57,656 nt of DNA from Bacteroidota bacterium. Its GTDB lineage: Bacteria; Bacteroidota; Bacteroidia; Chitinophagales; Chitinophagaceae. The stretch covers positions 96,548 through 154,203 of the forward strand of contig VBAT01000044.1 in assembly GCA_005884665.1 (NCBI GenBank), given 5' to 3'. This document shows, piece after piece, positions 36,601 through 46,641 of the stretch (within the stretch, counting starts at the first letter, position 1; every line of letters starts with the position of its first letter). A model generated the notes under the pieces. That model saw nothing but the letters and a program-made list of their open reading frames with translations. It was not told the DNA's origin and ran no database searches. The translations under genes and the position numbers were made by a program.

Positions 36601-37338
36601 AAGGACCTTCCGGAAAAACAGGAAATGATCTTATGGTGTGAAATGGAAGATGAGCAGCGGAGGATCTATGAAGCTTATCGCAATGATTTCCGCGACAAGA
36701 TCCTGGGTACAATACAGGAACAGGGAATTCAGCGTTCGCAACTCACCATCCTGCAAGGGTTGATGAAGCTCCGGCAGATATGTGATTCACCGGCTATATT
36801 AAATGAAGAGGAGAAATTTGAAAATCATTCCATCAAACTCGAAGAGCTTGCCAGGGAGATCGTTGAAAATATCGGTGATCATAAAGCACTGGTCTTCTCA
36901 CAGTTTCTCGGAATGCTCGCATTAATAAAAGCGAAATTGGAAGAGCTGGGTGTGAAGTATGAGTATTTCGATGGAAGCACTTCGGCACCCGACCGTGAAA
37001 AAGCAATTCAAAGTTTCCAGAACAACGATGAGGTAAGGGTGTTCCTGATCTCTCTCAAGGCGGGTGGAGTGGGGTTGAACCTTACGGCGGCTGATTATGT
37101 GTACATTGTCGATCCCTGGTGGAATCCGGCGGTGGAGCAGCAGGCTATCGACAGGACCCATCGTATCGGCCAGACGAAAAATATTTTTGCCTACCGGATG
37201 ATATGCAAAGACACTATAGAAGATAAGATCCTGCAACTGCAGGAAAAGAAAAGAGTGCTGGCAAAAGAACTTATCGCCGACGATTCCGGCTTTGTAAAAT
37301 CTCTCACAAGAGAAGATGTCGAATACTTATTCAGTTAA
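33622..37338 (+). CDS. SWIM-SNF2 DEAD/DEAH-box helicase
   Basis: The start at 33622 (MALPHLLKYVYTHGTDEV) gives 1,238 residues; a start at 33580 would add 14 unlikely residues. A SWIM zinc motif (CSCPYNLGDICRH, about 72-84) lies near the N terminus. A long region of unknown fold follows. The SNF2 motor occupies about 785-1238: Walker A ILADDMGLGKTVQ, Walker B VVLDESQAIKNP, motif III MSGTPLQNN, and motifs V-VI SLKAGGVGLNLTAAD and QAIDRTHRIGQ. Bacterial members are widespread and poorly understood; chromatin-like remodelling or transcription recycling is inference. It stands alone, with no restriction or defence genes beside it. Confidence 0.95.
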   Translation: MALPHLLKYVYTHGTDEVIRRGKKIHAIGFVELVEYDDLFGSAVFRVKDDSYSTFYKVYIQKFKDPRGLSLRCSCPYNLGDICRHESASLFQLQEMIDRGHLQTEDIKYDQRHTVAKMKTIELKTLRLLSSPDAFIEAETYLRAQRANIELAENETVRASLILNGETYQVLIRKNEERNFDTSCEYEDPDHVLCLPKVIVFLQLLNSYGANYFDSIRNWDKEKNKLLEAYGYSLSDDLKGKFEFAYKEGKPFLRVLDSNIKRIAAPLTNTYVKPVLIPQSKAEEQPEIAEEVATKPSQKLGVVFNFTRKNYPQFTIDVIQGEVNENGDAFVGKTEKLDISRYVETDKLSEINKYISRNSPFSGIWENIIQQEEDDLPAETKELMAEYLLPKLKKLFIESNEGRIAFLLPPGKSFKTSNLEPLQLSAEEAKPHFIIKKNSHYNIQCRVKIGSMEYDLSENESPGPLFFLYNHQLHLWKSNDVIHLVEKFLETGKMTVEAGEWNKTLHQFILPLTKEYKVDFDRSLIQEVKSGEPEVKLFLIEKGDYLVFQPAFSYKGYETRSKDRDEIVVPQNDKVLIVHRNREAEKAFTDKLQNLHSNFIVNDESGSLALKGTDVLKNNWFFLFVDAMKDMKTPVFGFEALKNFRFNTAKPQTKIFISSNTDWFDAKIDIVFGEQKVSVAEVKRALANKQQFVQLNDGTLGILPEEWLKKYSLLFRVGEGNSNNLKLSRYHLSVVDELYENRDEEELTIQLEEKYQNLRNFNQIKEIEPPYNLKMILRPYQVAGYQWLNYLREIKWGGILADDMGLGKTVQALSFLEYYLSTYQKLKALVVCPTTLIYNWENEIKKFTPKLSYRIHHGPARTRSREELVDHNITITTYGTLRSDIKLLMSVEFDYVVLDESQAIKNPASKVTKAACLLNARHRLCMSGTPLQNNTFDVFAQMNFLNPGMLGTMEFFRQEFAIPIDKFGEADRKDHLRKILYPFILRRTKEQVAKDLPEKQEMILWCEMEDEQRRIYEAYRNDFRDKILGTIQEQGIQRSQLTILQGLMKLRQICDSPAILNEEEKFENHSIKLEELAREIVENIGDHKALVFSQFLGMLALIKAKLEELGVKYEYFDGSTSAPDREKAIQSFQNNDEVRVFLISLKAGGVGLNLTAADYVYIVDPWWNPAVEQQAIDRTHRIGQTKNIFAYRMICKDTIEDKILQLQEKKRVLAKELIADDSGFVKSLTREDVEYLFS

Positions 37339-37676
37339 TTTCTGTGGTTAATGTCACACTAACCATAACCTTCTTGCGTTTTTTTGCGGGTTTGTCCTGC
37401 CGGATTTTGCAGACTTTAAACTCTTGTTTATAATCAAATTCCGATTCCAGGTGTGGCAAATCATTTCTTCAGCGACCTGCTTTTTTTAGGGAATTTCAGG
37501 CTTTAAAATATTTACTAATAAGTATTTAGAGGGAAATGAATCGCGCAGACATTTTATAAATTCTTCCGATCACGTCAGAAAATTTTTTGTGGCTAACTAA
37601 TTTTTAATGTCAGTTAATAATTTGTTAAGTATTCCCTTATCTTAGGTCGACCTTTTTTAAAACTAAAATTCTGCAC
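37339..37676. other. AT-rich gene-free stretch between the SNF2 and SusC genes
   Basis: It contains a weak GGTTA/TAACC hairpin near 37347-37365 and the susC promoter-like element at 37638. No repeat family member or small gene was recognised. Confidence 0.5.
37638..37645 (+). promoter_or_regulatory. Probable -7 element of the susC-susD pair (TATCTTAG)
   Basis: One mismatch from TAnnTTTG, 31 bases before the SusC ATG. No well-spaced -33 element was found. Confidence 0.4.
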
Positions 37677-40600
37677 ATGAGAAAGCTTGTACTGCTTGTA
37701 CCAGGCCTGTTATTGCTATTAACCGGGCTCCTGGCACAAAAAACTACCATCACTGGTAAGGTTACTGATGAAAAGGGAATACCGATTCCCGGCGCTACCG
37801 TAAAAGTAAAAGGAACAAAGACCGGTGTAGCTGCCAACAATTCCGGAGAATTTAATTTAAGTGTTGATGCTGGCGCCAAGCTGATCGTTTCAGCTGCAGG
37901 CTTCACAGAAAAAGAAGTCGCCGCCACATCCAACATTGTTATCACACTTGCCGAGGATAATAAAGCCCTCAGCGAAGTAGTGGTAACTGCATTGGGCGTA
38001 AAACGACGCCCGAAAGAGCTGGGTTATTCCGTCGCTAAAGTCTCCAACGAGGAATTAACCAATGGCCGCTCTACCACGGTTGCCAATAGTCTTTCCGGTA
38101 AAGTATCCGGCCTCGCTGTTTACAATGTAAACAACTCGGTTGATCCTTCCGTAAAGATTACACTTCGCGGTTATCGTTCGTTGACCGGTAACAATGACGC
38201 ATTGATAGTAATTGATGGATTACCGATGCCGGAAGGTGGTAATGGAACCATCCTGAACCTGATCAACCCGAATGATATTGAAAATATCTCGGTGTTGAAA
38301 GGAGGTGTGGCTGCTGCTCTTTATGGTTCAGCAGGTGTTAACGGAGCTCTCGTCATTACTACAAAGAAAGGATCAAGAGGTAAACCGAAAGTGAGTTACA
38401 CTCACTCAACCAATGCTGAGCGTCTTAACCAGATGGCCCAATTCCAAAACAAGTATGGAAGCGGATCACACTATGCCGCAGGTTTTGGAACAGGAGGCTG
38501 GAAACCGAATTATTTAGACCGTATGCATGACAACTGGCGTTCTTATGAGAACCAACAGTTTGGTGATGCATTCGATGGATCAATGAGAATAGCAGGACGT
38601 GTATTGCAGGACAGTAGCCGCAACATGCTCCCCTATTCGAATATTCCTGGCGAAAGAGAAAGGATATGGAACACCGGTTTAACGGTGAACAACCAGGCAA
38701 GTGTGAGTGGTGGAAGCGGTGCAAGTACATTTTATCTCTCGTATGAGAACAATCTTACCTGGGGTATAGTGCCCGAGGACAAGGCCCAGAGAAACGGTGC
38801 CCGCTTTGCAGCAACCACTGAAACGGGAAGATTAAAAGCCGGCTTCAATGTAAACTATGTGCAGGCTGCTTATGATCGTACTACTTTCGATTTTTACAAT
38901 GAAACCATCAACCAGGCCGGCAATATTCCTTTATCAACATATCGCGACTGGCAACATAATAAGTTTGGCAATCCCAATGGATATTATAACGACTATTACA
39001 CTAATCCTTATTTCAGGTTGGATAATGAACGCGTGAAATACCAGGATGCGAACATCAACGGGTCCGCCGAGTTTACACTTAAACTCGCTTCCTGGCTCAA
39101 TGTCAATGACAGGCTCAGTGCTATGAATAACTCGAGGACTCAAAAGAACTCTGTCGGTAAATTCATTCACAGCGATTACGCCAAGAACCTTGCATATGTA
39201 CCAGCAGGTGTAGACCAGGGAGATGGCAAGGGTATCACCCGCGCATTGACCGACTTCCTGGGATCTGTATCGGATAATATCAATACGGAAAATATCCTGA
39301 ATAACGAATTACAGTTGCAGGCTAACAAGGATTTCAAAGATTTCAGCTTGAAAGGCACCCTGGGTTTCAGCATCTACGACAGGAAAACAAAATCAGTATC
39401 AGTAGGCTCAAGCTCTATTGTTGTACCGGGAACCTTCAACGTAGAAAACCGTCTCGGCAACTTAAGCGGTGGAGAAAGTAATACCGAATACCGCAAATAC
39501 GGTTATTATGGTGAAGTCCAGGTAGGCTGGAGAGACCAGGTGTTTGTACATGTTTTTGGCAGGTATGATGCTACGTCGAAATTCTTCAAGCAAACCCGCC
39601 CGACAAACATGTATTCTTATTTCTATCCCGGCTTCGACGCGTCTGCGGTAGTCACTGATATGTTCCCCAGCATTAAAGGCAACGTACTTAACTATTTCAA
39701 ATTAAGGGTTGGCTACAACAAGAATGGTAATGATAATATTAACGCTTATGGTTTGGAACCAACCTATCCTAACTCTGGCGGTTTCCCTTATGGCAATACC
39801 GTGGGTATAACCGTGGGAGATGTATTACCTGATAAGGATCTCAGGCCTGAGTTTGTTTATTCATTCGAAGTAGGTGGTGAGTTCCAGCTTATAAAAAACC
39901 GCGTTGGGCTTGATTTAACATATTATAACCAGCGTAGTGAAGGCCAGGTAGTATCAGTGACAATACCCAGAACCACTGGTTATGGTACTCTTCGCATCAA
40001 CGTGGGAGAGACCAAGAACTGGGGTTATGAAACAGATCTAAAGGTCCAGATAATTAAAACACAAAGATTCAACTGGGATTTTAGCGTTCGGTACTCCTAT
40101 AATAATAATAAGATCAATTCCCTGTATAAAGATGTTTCCGAATTCTTCCAGGCTGGATTCTCTTATGCAGGAGCATTTCTCGTAAAGGGTCAGTCATTCC
40201 CTCAAATGAAAGCGATCAGCTATGTAAGGGATTCGGTCGGAAGAATTGTTGTTAATAAAGCAACAGGCTATCCGCTAAACAACGGTCCGCTCAAGACCTT
40301 TGGACGTACAACTCCTCCGCATATTCTTGGCGCGGGAACAAGATTAAGGTTTGATGACTTTACATTGACCACTAATTGGGAATACCGCGGTGGAAACGTT
40401 ATGTACAGTGATCTCGGACGCCAGATGACATTTACCGGTTCAGGAAAATGGACAGAACAAAGAGCTCCGTTCGTTGTTCGATGGTACCGGCAAATATGTA
40501 CCAAATGATAAAGCTGTTAACGAAGCCGAATACGATTATTGGGTTACCTATTACAGGGTGATCGCTGAAAACTTTGTTGTTCCTGCATGGTTCATCAAAT

Positions 40601-40839
40601 TAAGGGACATCAATCTTTCTTACAGCCTGCCTGACAAATGGGTTAATAAAATGAAAGTGCTTTCCGACATCACCATCGGTTTGTATGGTAGAAACCTGGT
40701 CACGATCGTGGACAAGAAAAACCAGTTCACTGATCCTGAATTCAGCTTTACTAACACAAACGGCCTGGGGGTAAGCACAACTTCACAAAGCCCACCCGTA
40801 AAACAATATGGTGTGACATTGAGCGTGAATTTTAAATAA
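37677..40839 (+). pseudogene. SusC/RagA TonB-dependent receptor, frameshifted near the 3' end
   Basis: SusC proteins import glycans or peptides through the outer membrane. The signal peptide (LLLLTGLLAQ) is followed by a carboxypeptidase-D-like domain (TITGKVTDEKGIPIPGATV, about 23-100), a plug with the SusC signature (LRGYRSLTGNNDALIVIDGLP, GGVAAALYGSAGVNGALVI) and a beta barrel. The first frame ends at 40508 after QRAPFVV; the second continues with FDGTGKYVPND and ends VTLSVNFK at 40839. The join is near 40480-40486. Relatives usually have a few more residues between APFVV and the DGTGKYVPN-like word, so about 14 bases may be missing. SusD follows after 20 bases. Confidence 0.88.
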
Positions 40840-40859
40840 GCAATTAAAAAGTTTATAGT

Positions 40860-42381
40860 ATGAAAATGAACAGATATATAATCGCGATCTTAGCGGCGGG
40901 TTTGTTTATTTCCGGTTGTAAAAAGAGTTACCTGAATGTAAATAACAACCCGAATTCGCTGACCGGTTCTACTCCCGACTATGTTTTTACTTCGGGCGTG
41001 AATCGCATAGCTGCTACTCTTTCGCCCAATGAGACCGGCGTATACTGGAGTGGTCACTGGACACAGTCATCTACCTGCACGTTTTTCTTACAACTTTAAT
41101 AATACCAATTTCAATTTTTGGGACAACTGGTATGATGTGCTGGAAGATTTCCAGTATGCTATTGACAATGCCGATGCAAGAGGAATGCCGCAGTTCAAGG
41201 GTCCTTCCAAGATCATGAAGGCTTATGTTTTTCAACAGGTAGTGGACTGTTATGGTAATGCCCCTTATTCCGATGCATTCAAAGGTTCTGGTTCTATCAC
41301 CCCGAAGTTTGACGACCAGAAGGCGATCTATGACAGCCTGATGGTGCTGTTGGATGGAGCGATAACTGACCTGCGTGCCAATGCATTTACCGGCACATCG
41401 AGCGGTTCCGATATTGTATTTAAAGGGAATACCACCAACTGGATCCGTTTTGCCAACTCATTAAAGTTGAGAGTACTCATGCGTCAAAGCCGGGTGGCAA
41501 GCCGCCAGGCCTATGTTGTTGCAGAAATAAATAAGGCAGCAGCTACTCCTGAAGGTTTCCTAACAGCCGGAACGGATGTAAAATGCAATCCTGGTTTTAC
41601 ACAAAGCTCAGGTCAGACCAATCCACTTTACGCCAACTGGGGATATAGCGCTGCAGGAGCTGTATTGGCACTGGCGCGTTTCCCAAGACCTACAACATTC
41701 CTGTTTAGTCAAATGATCGCCATAGACGACACCTTTCGGTTGAAGCGTATCGCCTATGCAAAAGGTGGAGAGAATCCTAATAACTCAGGTGTGAGCACTC
41801 AACCCGAGATACTTGCTAACTATGTAGGCGTTCCTTTTGGGGCTACTTCAGGATATCTTGCTCAAAACACATCTTATATCGGGCCCTGCTTTATCACCAA
41901 AGCTGGCTATGCAAAAGATGTTTACCTGATGCTGGGCGCGGAAAGTTTTTTCAACCTCGCAGAAGCCAAGGTTGCATTGCCGGGAGTAACATTATCAGGT
42001 ACTGCAAAAACTTACTACGAGCAGGGTGTGAAGGAATCGTTCAGAGTCACAGGAACAACATCTGATCCTGCAACTACGATATTGGTAAACGGGAAGCAAT
42101 TATCGGATTGGTCAGTTGCTTTGACCACCACGCAGCAACTTCAAACCATCTGGCTCCAGAAATGGCTGGCGTTAACCGACTTCAGCGGTCTCGAAGCCTG
42201 GAGTGATTTCCGCAGGACAAATTATCCCAACCTCCCTGCTTCTGCAGGCGCACCGGTTGGTCAGGCATTACCGGTTCGGCTTTTCTATCCCAATACCGAA
42301 GAAGCAACAAACGGCGCCAATGTCAAAGCGCAAGGCACGATAAACGTGTTTACAGGAAAATTGTTCTGGGATATTGATTAA
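40860..42381 (+). pseudogene. SusD/RagB-family lipoprotein (SusD-like_2 type), frameshifted near the 5' end
   Basis: SusD is the lipid-anchored binding lid of SusC. The first frame starts at 40860 with a lipobox (LFISGC, Cys20) and reads YLNVNNNPNSLTGSTPDYVFTSGVNRIA ... GHWTQSST, then stops at 41099. The second frame resumes with ARFSYNFNNTNFNFWDNWYDVLEDFQYAID and runs to 42381, including the end motif GLEAWSDFRRTNYPNL. The join is near 41080-41090; a few residues of the usual linker appear to be missing. No glycoside hydrolase, sulfatase or SusE/F gene is nearby, so the substrate cannot be inferred. Confidence 0.88.
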
Positions 42382-42410
42382 GAATTGTTCGACTAAGGAT
42401 ACATTTTGTA

Positions 42411-42439
42411 AAACCCGTTCCGCTGGAGCGGGTTTTTTT
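42411..42439 (+). terminator. Intrinsic terminator after the SusC-SusD pair
   Basis: AAACCCGTTCC (42411-42421) pairs with GGAGCGGGTTT (42425-42435) across a three-base loop, 11 pairs with one G-T, followed by TTTTTTT up to 42439. Confidence 0.85.
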
Positions 42440-42578
42440 ATACTGCTATGATTAGTTTGCACAGTTATAGTCAGTTTGCAACTGACCATAACTGTATTTT
42501 TCCGCTGTCCTTTTCCTCGCTCATCACATTTCCCGGCCTTTTTACGTTATAACGCAGGGAATTCTTCCTTAATACGTC

Positions 42579-42586
42579 TAAATTCG
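42579..42586 (+). promoter_or_regulatory. Probable -7 element (TAAATTCG) of the first barrel gene
   Basis: One mismatch from TAnnTTTG, 18 bases before the ATG at 42604. It shares the TTCG variant with the second barrel gene (46617) and the secreted-protein gene at 7163. Confidence 0.4.
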
Positions 42587-42603
42587 TATACACACTATTA
42601 CTT

Positions 42604-45507
42604 ATGAGAAAGATTTTGGCCGTCATGGCTTTGCTGTTGTCGGTTTCCGTCACTGTTTTAGCCCAAAAAGCAGACGGAAGCATAAAGGGAAAATTAATTG
42701 ATACCGCTGCCAAACAGGCAATTGCAGATGCCACTATTTCTCTTATCCAGGCGAAAGATTCTTCTCTTGTCACTTTTACTTTATCCAGCAAGCAGGGCAT
42801 ATTTGAAATTAAAGGCCTGGTGCCCGGTCAATATGAGCTTGTCATTTCACACCAGGCATATCAATCATTCCGGAAAAAAATTTCGATCTCTGCTGAAAAG
42901 AAAACAATTGATCTTGGCGAGCTATCGCCTCAAAAGGATTATAAAACCCTGGCCGGCGTGACGGTTACCAACGAAGCGCCGATCGTAGTGAAAGGCGACA
43001 CCGTACAATTCAATGCGAGTGGTTTTAAAACAGCGCCTAATGCCACAGTGGAAGACCTGGTAAAAAAACTACCCGGAGTGGAGGTAGATAAAGATGGCAA
43101 TGTTAAGACCCAGGGCGAACAGGTGCAGAAGGTCTATGTCGATGGAAAGGAGTTTTTTGGCAATGATCCCAAACTGGCGACGAAGAATCTTACTGCCGAC
43201 ATGGTGGAAAGTATACAGGTATATGATGATATGAGTGACCAGGCCAAATTCACCAAGATCGATGATGGCAGCCGTACAAAGGCGATGAATATAAAATTGA
43301 AGAAAGATCGCAACAAAGGTCTTTTCGGAAGGGCCATAGCGGGTTATGGAGAAAATAACAGGTATGAAGCAAATCTGAGCGCTAATAAATTCGATGGTCC
43401 CCAACGACTGTCGGTGCTGTTTAATGCTAATAATATAAACAAGCAGGGCTTTGCGTTTTCGGATATCATCAGCTCAATGGGTGGTTTCAGCGGATTTGGC
43501 GGCGGGGGCGGTATGGGAGGCAAGATGGCGTTAGATGGAATGCAGATGATATCAACGAGAGGAGGCGGAGGCGGGAGCAATTTTGGCTCAACACCTACAG
43601 GTATTATTAAATCTATCTCCGTGGGCACTAACTACAGCGACGAATGGACAAGCCGGATAAAAGCAACCGGCAGCTATTTTTTCTCCAACACGGAAAATCA
43701 GCAACAGCAAAACAGCTTTAGGAAAACCAGCTACCCTGACTCCATTGCCTCCCGGACAGGAAATACTTTTTCCAATAACAAAAATCAGAATCATCGTATC
43801 AATTTCCGGATCGAAGCGCAAATCGATTCCTTAAGTTCTATTTTATATACTCCTAACATCACCCTTCAGCATTCCAGCAACAATTATGACGACAATTCTT
43901 TTACCGATGTTGATTGGGAGGCGCATGATTTCCGGGCACTGGTGGATACATCCGACCGTACGAATGAACGAGATGGAATAAACTGGAACAACAACCTTCT
44001 TTATCGTCGCAAATTCAAAAAGATTGGGAGAACATTTACGTTAGGATGGGCCAATACGTTTGGGCAAAGTGAAAGCAGCGGGTTTACGATAAGCAATATC
44101 AATTATTTTGATACAGCTGCCGTGCTCCGGAAGCAGATCCGGCAAAACCAGAAAAACGACCAGGCCACACAAACTCACAATAATGTCGTTAGCGTCTCTT
44201 ACACTGAGCCGCTTGGCCTGAATAAAGTGATGGAGTTCAATTATGCCTATACGTCAAACCGTAATACTTCCAATAAAGTCACTTATAACTATGATCCTTT
44301 TTCCCTGAAATACGATGATCCCAATTTCCCGCTGACCAATGATTTTGAAAACAGGTTCAGGGCTCACCGTTTTGGAACTAATTTCCGCGTACAAAACAAG
44401 AAATACAATTACCAACTCGGCGTCGGAGTGCAGCGCTCAGCATTAGAAAATATCAGCACCCGCAAGACAATGCAGGGAAAAGATTCACTGATCACGACGA
44501 ACACGAGCTACACGAATTTCTTCCCCACTGCCAATTTCAATTACACACCGTCTAAGGGCAAAAACCTGCGATTTGGCTATAACGGCCGGACCAACCAGCC
44601 TTCTGTTTCCCAACTCCAAAATGTTCCGGATGTAACGGATACGCTGAATATTAAAATCGGTAATCCCAACCTTAAACAGGAGTTTGTTCATAATGTCAAC
44701 CTGAGTTATAATACATTCAACATACTTACTTTCCGCTATGTGGCGGCGAACCTTAATTTCAATACAACGCAAAACAAGATCGTCAGCGACATTACGACAA
44801 AGGGTCCGCAGCAAACGACCACCTATCTCAATGCTAATGGATCGTTCAGGGGTTCGGCATTCTTTACCCTGGGCCTGCCATTTAAAAACATGAAATGGAA
44901 AGGCTCCAGCCTGAATTTTACGAACAATACATCTTATTTCAGGGATGTAAATCTTATCCGGGGTGTAAAAAATAATACAAACACCCTGGCGGTGACCCAG
45001 GGCGCCGGAGTTAACCTGAATAAAGAGAAATTTGATATCGGTCTAAGGGCTAATGTTACTTATAGCAGCATCACCTCCCAGCAGAACCCCCAACTCAACG
45101 ACGATTACTTTACTCACAGCTATTCGCTGGATTGTTCGTTTACTTTCCCGAAGAACTTTATTCTCTCCTCGGACTTTGATTATTTATTCAATACCGGCAG
45201 ATCCGATGGTTTTAATACTTCTATTCCGCTGTGGAATGCCAGCTTCCGCAAGCAGGTGTTCAAAAAGAAGAACGGGGAGATCCGTTTCATTGTGAATGAT
45301 ATCCTCAACCAAAACCAGAGCATCAGCCGTACGGCCAATCAAAACTATATAGAAGATACCCGCAGCATGGTCTTGCGCCGCTACTTCATGGTAAGTCTCC
45401 TCTTTAACATCAACCGCATGGGTGGGCGCGGCCAGCAACAGCAGCCAATGATGCCTGGCATGCCCCGTATGATGGAAAGAAGAATGAATGATATGCGGAT
45501 GAATTAG
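42604..45507 (+). CDS. Outer-membrane beta-barrel receptor (OMP_b-brl_3 type), paralog 1
   Basis: A 967-residue TonB-receptor-like protein. The signal peptide ends near TVLAQ. A carboxypeptidase-like domain (about 25-110) and a plug ([19 protein letters not shown] ... [21 protein letters not shown] ... [18 protein letters not shown]) precede the barrel. A glycine-rich loop ([16 protein letters not shown], then TRGGGGGS) follows the plug. The tail is rich in Gly, Gln, Met and Arg ([19 protein letters not shown]). It is paralogous to the gene at 46642, with matching plug motifs. Members of this group often occur with GLPGLI proteins; the nearest here is 8 kb away. The ligand is unknown. Confidence 0.9.
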   Translation: MRKILAVMALLLSVSVTVLAQKADGSIKGKLIDTAAKQAIADATISLIQAKDSSLVTFTLSSKQGIFEIKGLVPGQYELVISHQAYQSFRKKISISAEKKTIDLGELSPQKDYKTLAGVTVTNEAPIVVKGDTVQFNASGFKTAPNATVEDLVKKLPGVEVDKDGNVKTQGEQVQKVYVDGKEFFGNDPKLATKNLTADMVESIQVYDDMSDQAKFTKIDDGSRTKAMNIKLKKDRNKGLFGRAIAGYGENNRYEANLSANKFDGPQRLSVLFNANNINKQGFAFSDIISSMGGFSGFGGGGGMGGKMALDGMQMISTRGGGGGSNFGSTPTGIIKSISVGTNYSDEWTSRIKATGSYFFSNTENQQQQNSFRKTSYPDSIASRTGNTFSNNKNQNHRINFRIEAQIDSLSSILYTPNITLQHSSNNYDDNSFTDVDWEAHDFRALVDTSDRTNERDGINWNNNLLYRRKFKKIGRTFTLGWANTFGQSESSGFTISNINYFDTAAVLRKQIRQNQKNDQATQTHNNVVSVSYTEPLGLNKVMEFNYAYTSNRNTSNKVTYNYDPFSLKYDDPNFPLTNDFENRFRAHRFGTNFRVQNKKYNYQLGVGVQRSALENISTRKTMQGKDSLITTNTSYTNFFPTANFNYTPSKGKNLRFGYNGRTNQPSVSQLQNVPDVTDTLNIKIGNPNLKQEFVHNVNLSYNTFNILTFRYVAANLNFNTTQNKIVSDITTKGPQQTTTYLNANGSFRGSAFFTLGLPFKNMKWKGSSLNFTNNTSYFRDVNLIRGVKNNTNTLAVTQGAGVNLNKEKFDIGLRANVTYSSITSQQNPQLNDDYFTHSYSLDCSFTFPKNFILSSDFDYLFNTGRSDGFNTSIPLWNASFRKQVFKKKNGEIRFIVNDILNQNQSISRTANQNYIEDTRSMVLRRYFMVSLLFNINRMGGRGQQQQPMMPGMPRMMERRMNDMRMN

Positions 45508-45523
45508 CGATCTGACCACTACG

Positions 45524-45551
45524 AAAAACGTCTCGCCATTGGCGAGACGTT
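45524..45551 (-). terminator. Intrinsic terminator reading on the minus strand
   Basis: AACGTCTCGCC (45527-45537) pairs perfectly with GGCGAGACGTT (45541-45551), 11 pairs with a three-base loop. On the minus strand the hairpin is followed by TTTTTCG, whereas on the plus strand only TGGTATAG follows. The direction therefore suits a minus-strand transcript, such as the small gene 36 bases upstream, better than the barrel gene ending at 45507, although it could serve both. Confidence 0.7.
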
Positions 45552-45586
45552 GGTATAGTGCAAAGGTTAGTAAACAACTTGATTCT

Positions 45587-45748
45587 TCAGAATCTTTTCC
45601 TTCTTACTGTTCCTGCCGCAGGTGAAGAGCCTGAAATAAATACAGACAAAACCGATTTGAATAATCTTAAAATGTTAAGAGAAGGTTTGTAGTAGTTGTG
45701 GTAGATCTTTGCTTCCTCGTTTGCGTGAGAAATGTCCTTGTTTTTCAT
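45587..45748 (-). CDS. Candidate small gene, 53 codons, function unknown
   Basis: On the minus strand an ATG at 45748 opens a 53-codon frame (MKNKDISHANEEAKIYHNYY ...) that ends at 45587. The N-terminal half is polar; a mixed hydrophobic stretch (LNILRLFKSVLSVFISG) follows, and the end is basic (TVRRKRF). A perfect minus-strand terminator begins 36 bases after the stop, and a weak -7-like word (TACTTTTA) lies about 50 bases upstream. Composition is protein-like, not repeat-like. I recognise no family. It could also be part of a non-coding RNA ending at the same terminator. Confidence 0.45.
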   Translation of the reverse strand: MKNKDISHANEEAKIYHNYYKPSLNILRLFKSVLSVFISGSSPAAGTVRRKRF

Positions 45749-45861
45749 ATTCTGGATCGTTTAATAAAGGGTTTAACGGGATTTTCCTATTAAAAGTATG
45801 TAATAGATATAAGATTTTCTAATATTGCGGCGTATTTCTCCACCCATTAAATTCAAAATTC

Positions 45862-46431
45862 ATGAAGCCGCCCGTAAAAACACTTGCTCTTCTTACTATT
45901 TTTTTGATTTCTTATGGTCCTGGTCATTCGCAACTCAAATTGTATCCCGGTAGCAGCTTTGCTCTCGACCTTAAAAAAGTGATTGAAGATTATCCCAATC
46001 ATTTCGAGAACATAACCGGCGATCTTATTATTCAAAATCCCCAGTCGACCGACTATCAGTGCAACTTCAAGGTGAATGGCGCCGAAGAGTGCACCATCAC
46101 AAAATACTCAGGTAAAAAAGAGCCTGTCAATAGTTGGCAGGCGCTGATGCTTACCACCGACAATTTTGAAGCTGCCAGGAAAAAATACAGGACGCTTTAC
46201 AATGAGCTGAATAATCTCCAGAAAGGTTCGATGCATCTGAAAGGCGAATACGATACCCCTGCCGAAGAGAAGAATTTCACCAGCGTGCTCTTCTCCTTCG
46301 ATCCGCCGAGTGAATCGATCAAAAAATTAAAAGTAGAATTGGTCATGGAAGCCGAAGGGATGGATTGGAAAGTAAGAGTGCTTGTCTACGACCGGAACAG
46401 GGATGATGGTGAAGGCGAAACACAGGACTAA
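45862..46431 (+). CDS. Small secreted protein of unknown function
   Basis: A 189-residue protein with a signal peptide (MKPPVKTLALLTIFLISYGPGHSQ). The mature part starts LKLYPGSSFALDLKKVIEDYPNHF, has two cysteines (CNFKVNGAEEC) that could form a disulfide, and a mixed helix-strand pattern with a late VELVMEAEGMDWKVRVLVYDR. It lies between two barrel paralogs on the same strand. I do not recognise a family; the cysteine pair and export signal fit a periplasmic or surface role. Confidence 0.75.
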   Translation: MKPPVKTLALLTIFLISYGPGHSQLKLYPGSSFALDLKKVIEDYPNHFENITGDLIIQNPQSTDYQCNFKVNGAEECTITKYSGKKEPVNSWQALMLTTDNFEAARKKYRTLYNELNNLQKGSMHLKGEYDTPAEEKNFTSVLFSFDPPSESIKKLKVELVMEAEGMDWKVRVLVYDRNRDDGEGETQD

Positions 46432-46436
46432 GTTGG

Positions 46437-46530
46437 ATTCTAGATGCAGATGCTCGATGCTAGTACATCGCATCCAGTTGCTTCGCTCCGCTCGCAATGA
46501 CAAGCATCCAGCATCTAACATCCACTTTCT
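46437..46530. repeat. Palindromic repeat of the GATGCTGGAT family with an inserted GCTTCGCTCCGCTCGCAATGAC word
   Basis: AGATGC and GATGC words near 46442-46460 pair with GCATC and GCATCT words near 46503-46516. The centre holds a CTTCGCTCCGCTCGCAATGAC-type sequence that is itself a common intergenic word in many bacteria. It directly follows the small secreted protein gene. Confidence 0.55.
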
Positions 46531-46616
46531 TACGAACTCACCGCTCACTCAGCACAAATTAACTTTCATTAACATTAAAGCAAGCCTGATTAACCCGTTT
46601 TGTTTTTTGCCAGGAA

Positions 46617-46624
46617 TATTTTCG
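46617..46624 (+). promoter_or_regulatory. Probable -7 element (TATTTTCG) of the second barrel gene
   Basis: One mismatch from TAnnTTTG, 18 bases before the ATG at 46642, the same distance as in the paralog at 42604. It rules out the start at 46600. Confidence 0.45.
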
Positions 46625-46641
46625 TAGCCGAATCAACAGTT

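Larger units (their letters stand above)
45508..45861. other. Intergenic region between barrel gene and small secreted protein
   Basis: Apart from a minus-strand terminator (45524-45551) and a candidate small gene (45587-45748), both listed separately, the remaining 110 bases (45749-45861) are AT-rich. They include TACTTTTA on the minus strand, one mismatch from a -7 element. Confidence 0.5.

Noticed and set aside
33622..37338. SNF2 helicase as part of a defence island
   Set aside because: No nuclease, methylase of DNA, phage or toxin gene is adjacent, and the SWIM-SNF2 layout is a common housekeeping-type family in this phylum.
12094..42381. Programmed frameshifting or ribosome bypassing to explain the five two-frame genes
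   Set aside because: No slippery heptamer or take-off/landing pair was seen, and conserved residues appear to be missing at the joins, which points to deletions or assembly faults.
37677..42381. A polysaccharide utilisation locus
   Set aside because: The SusC/SusD pair has no carbohydrate-active enzyme, SusE/F or anti-sigma regulator nearby.
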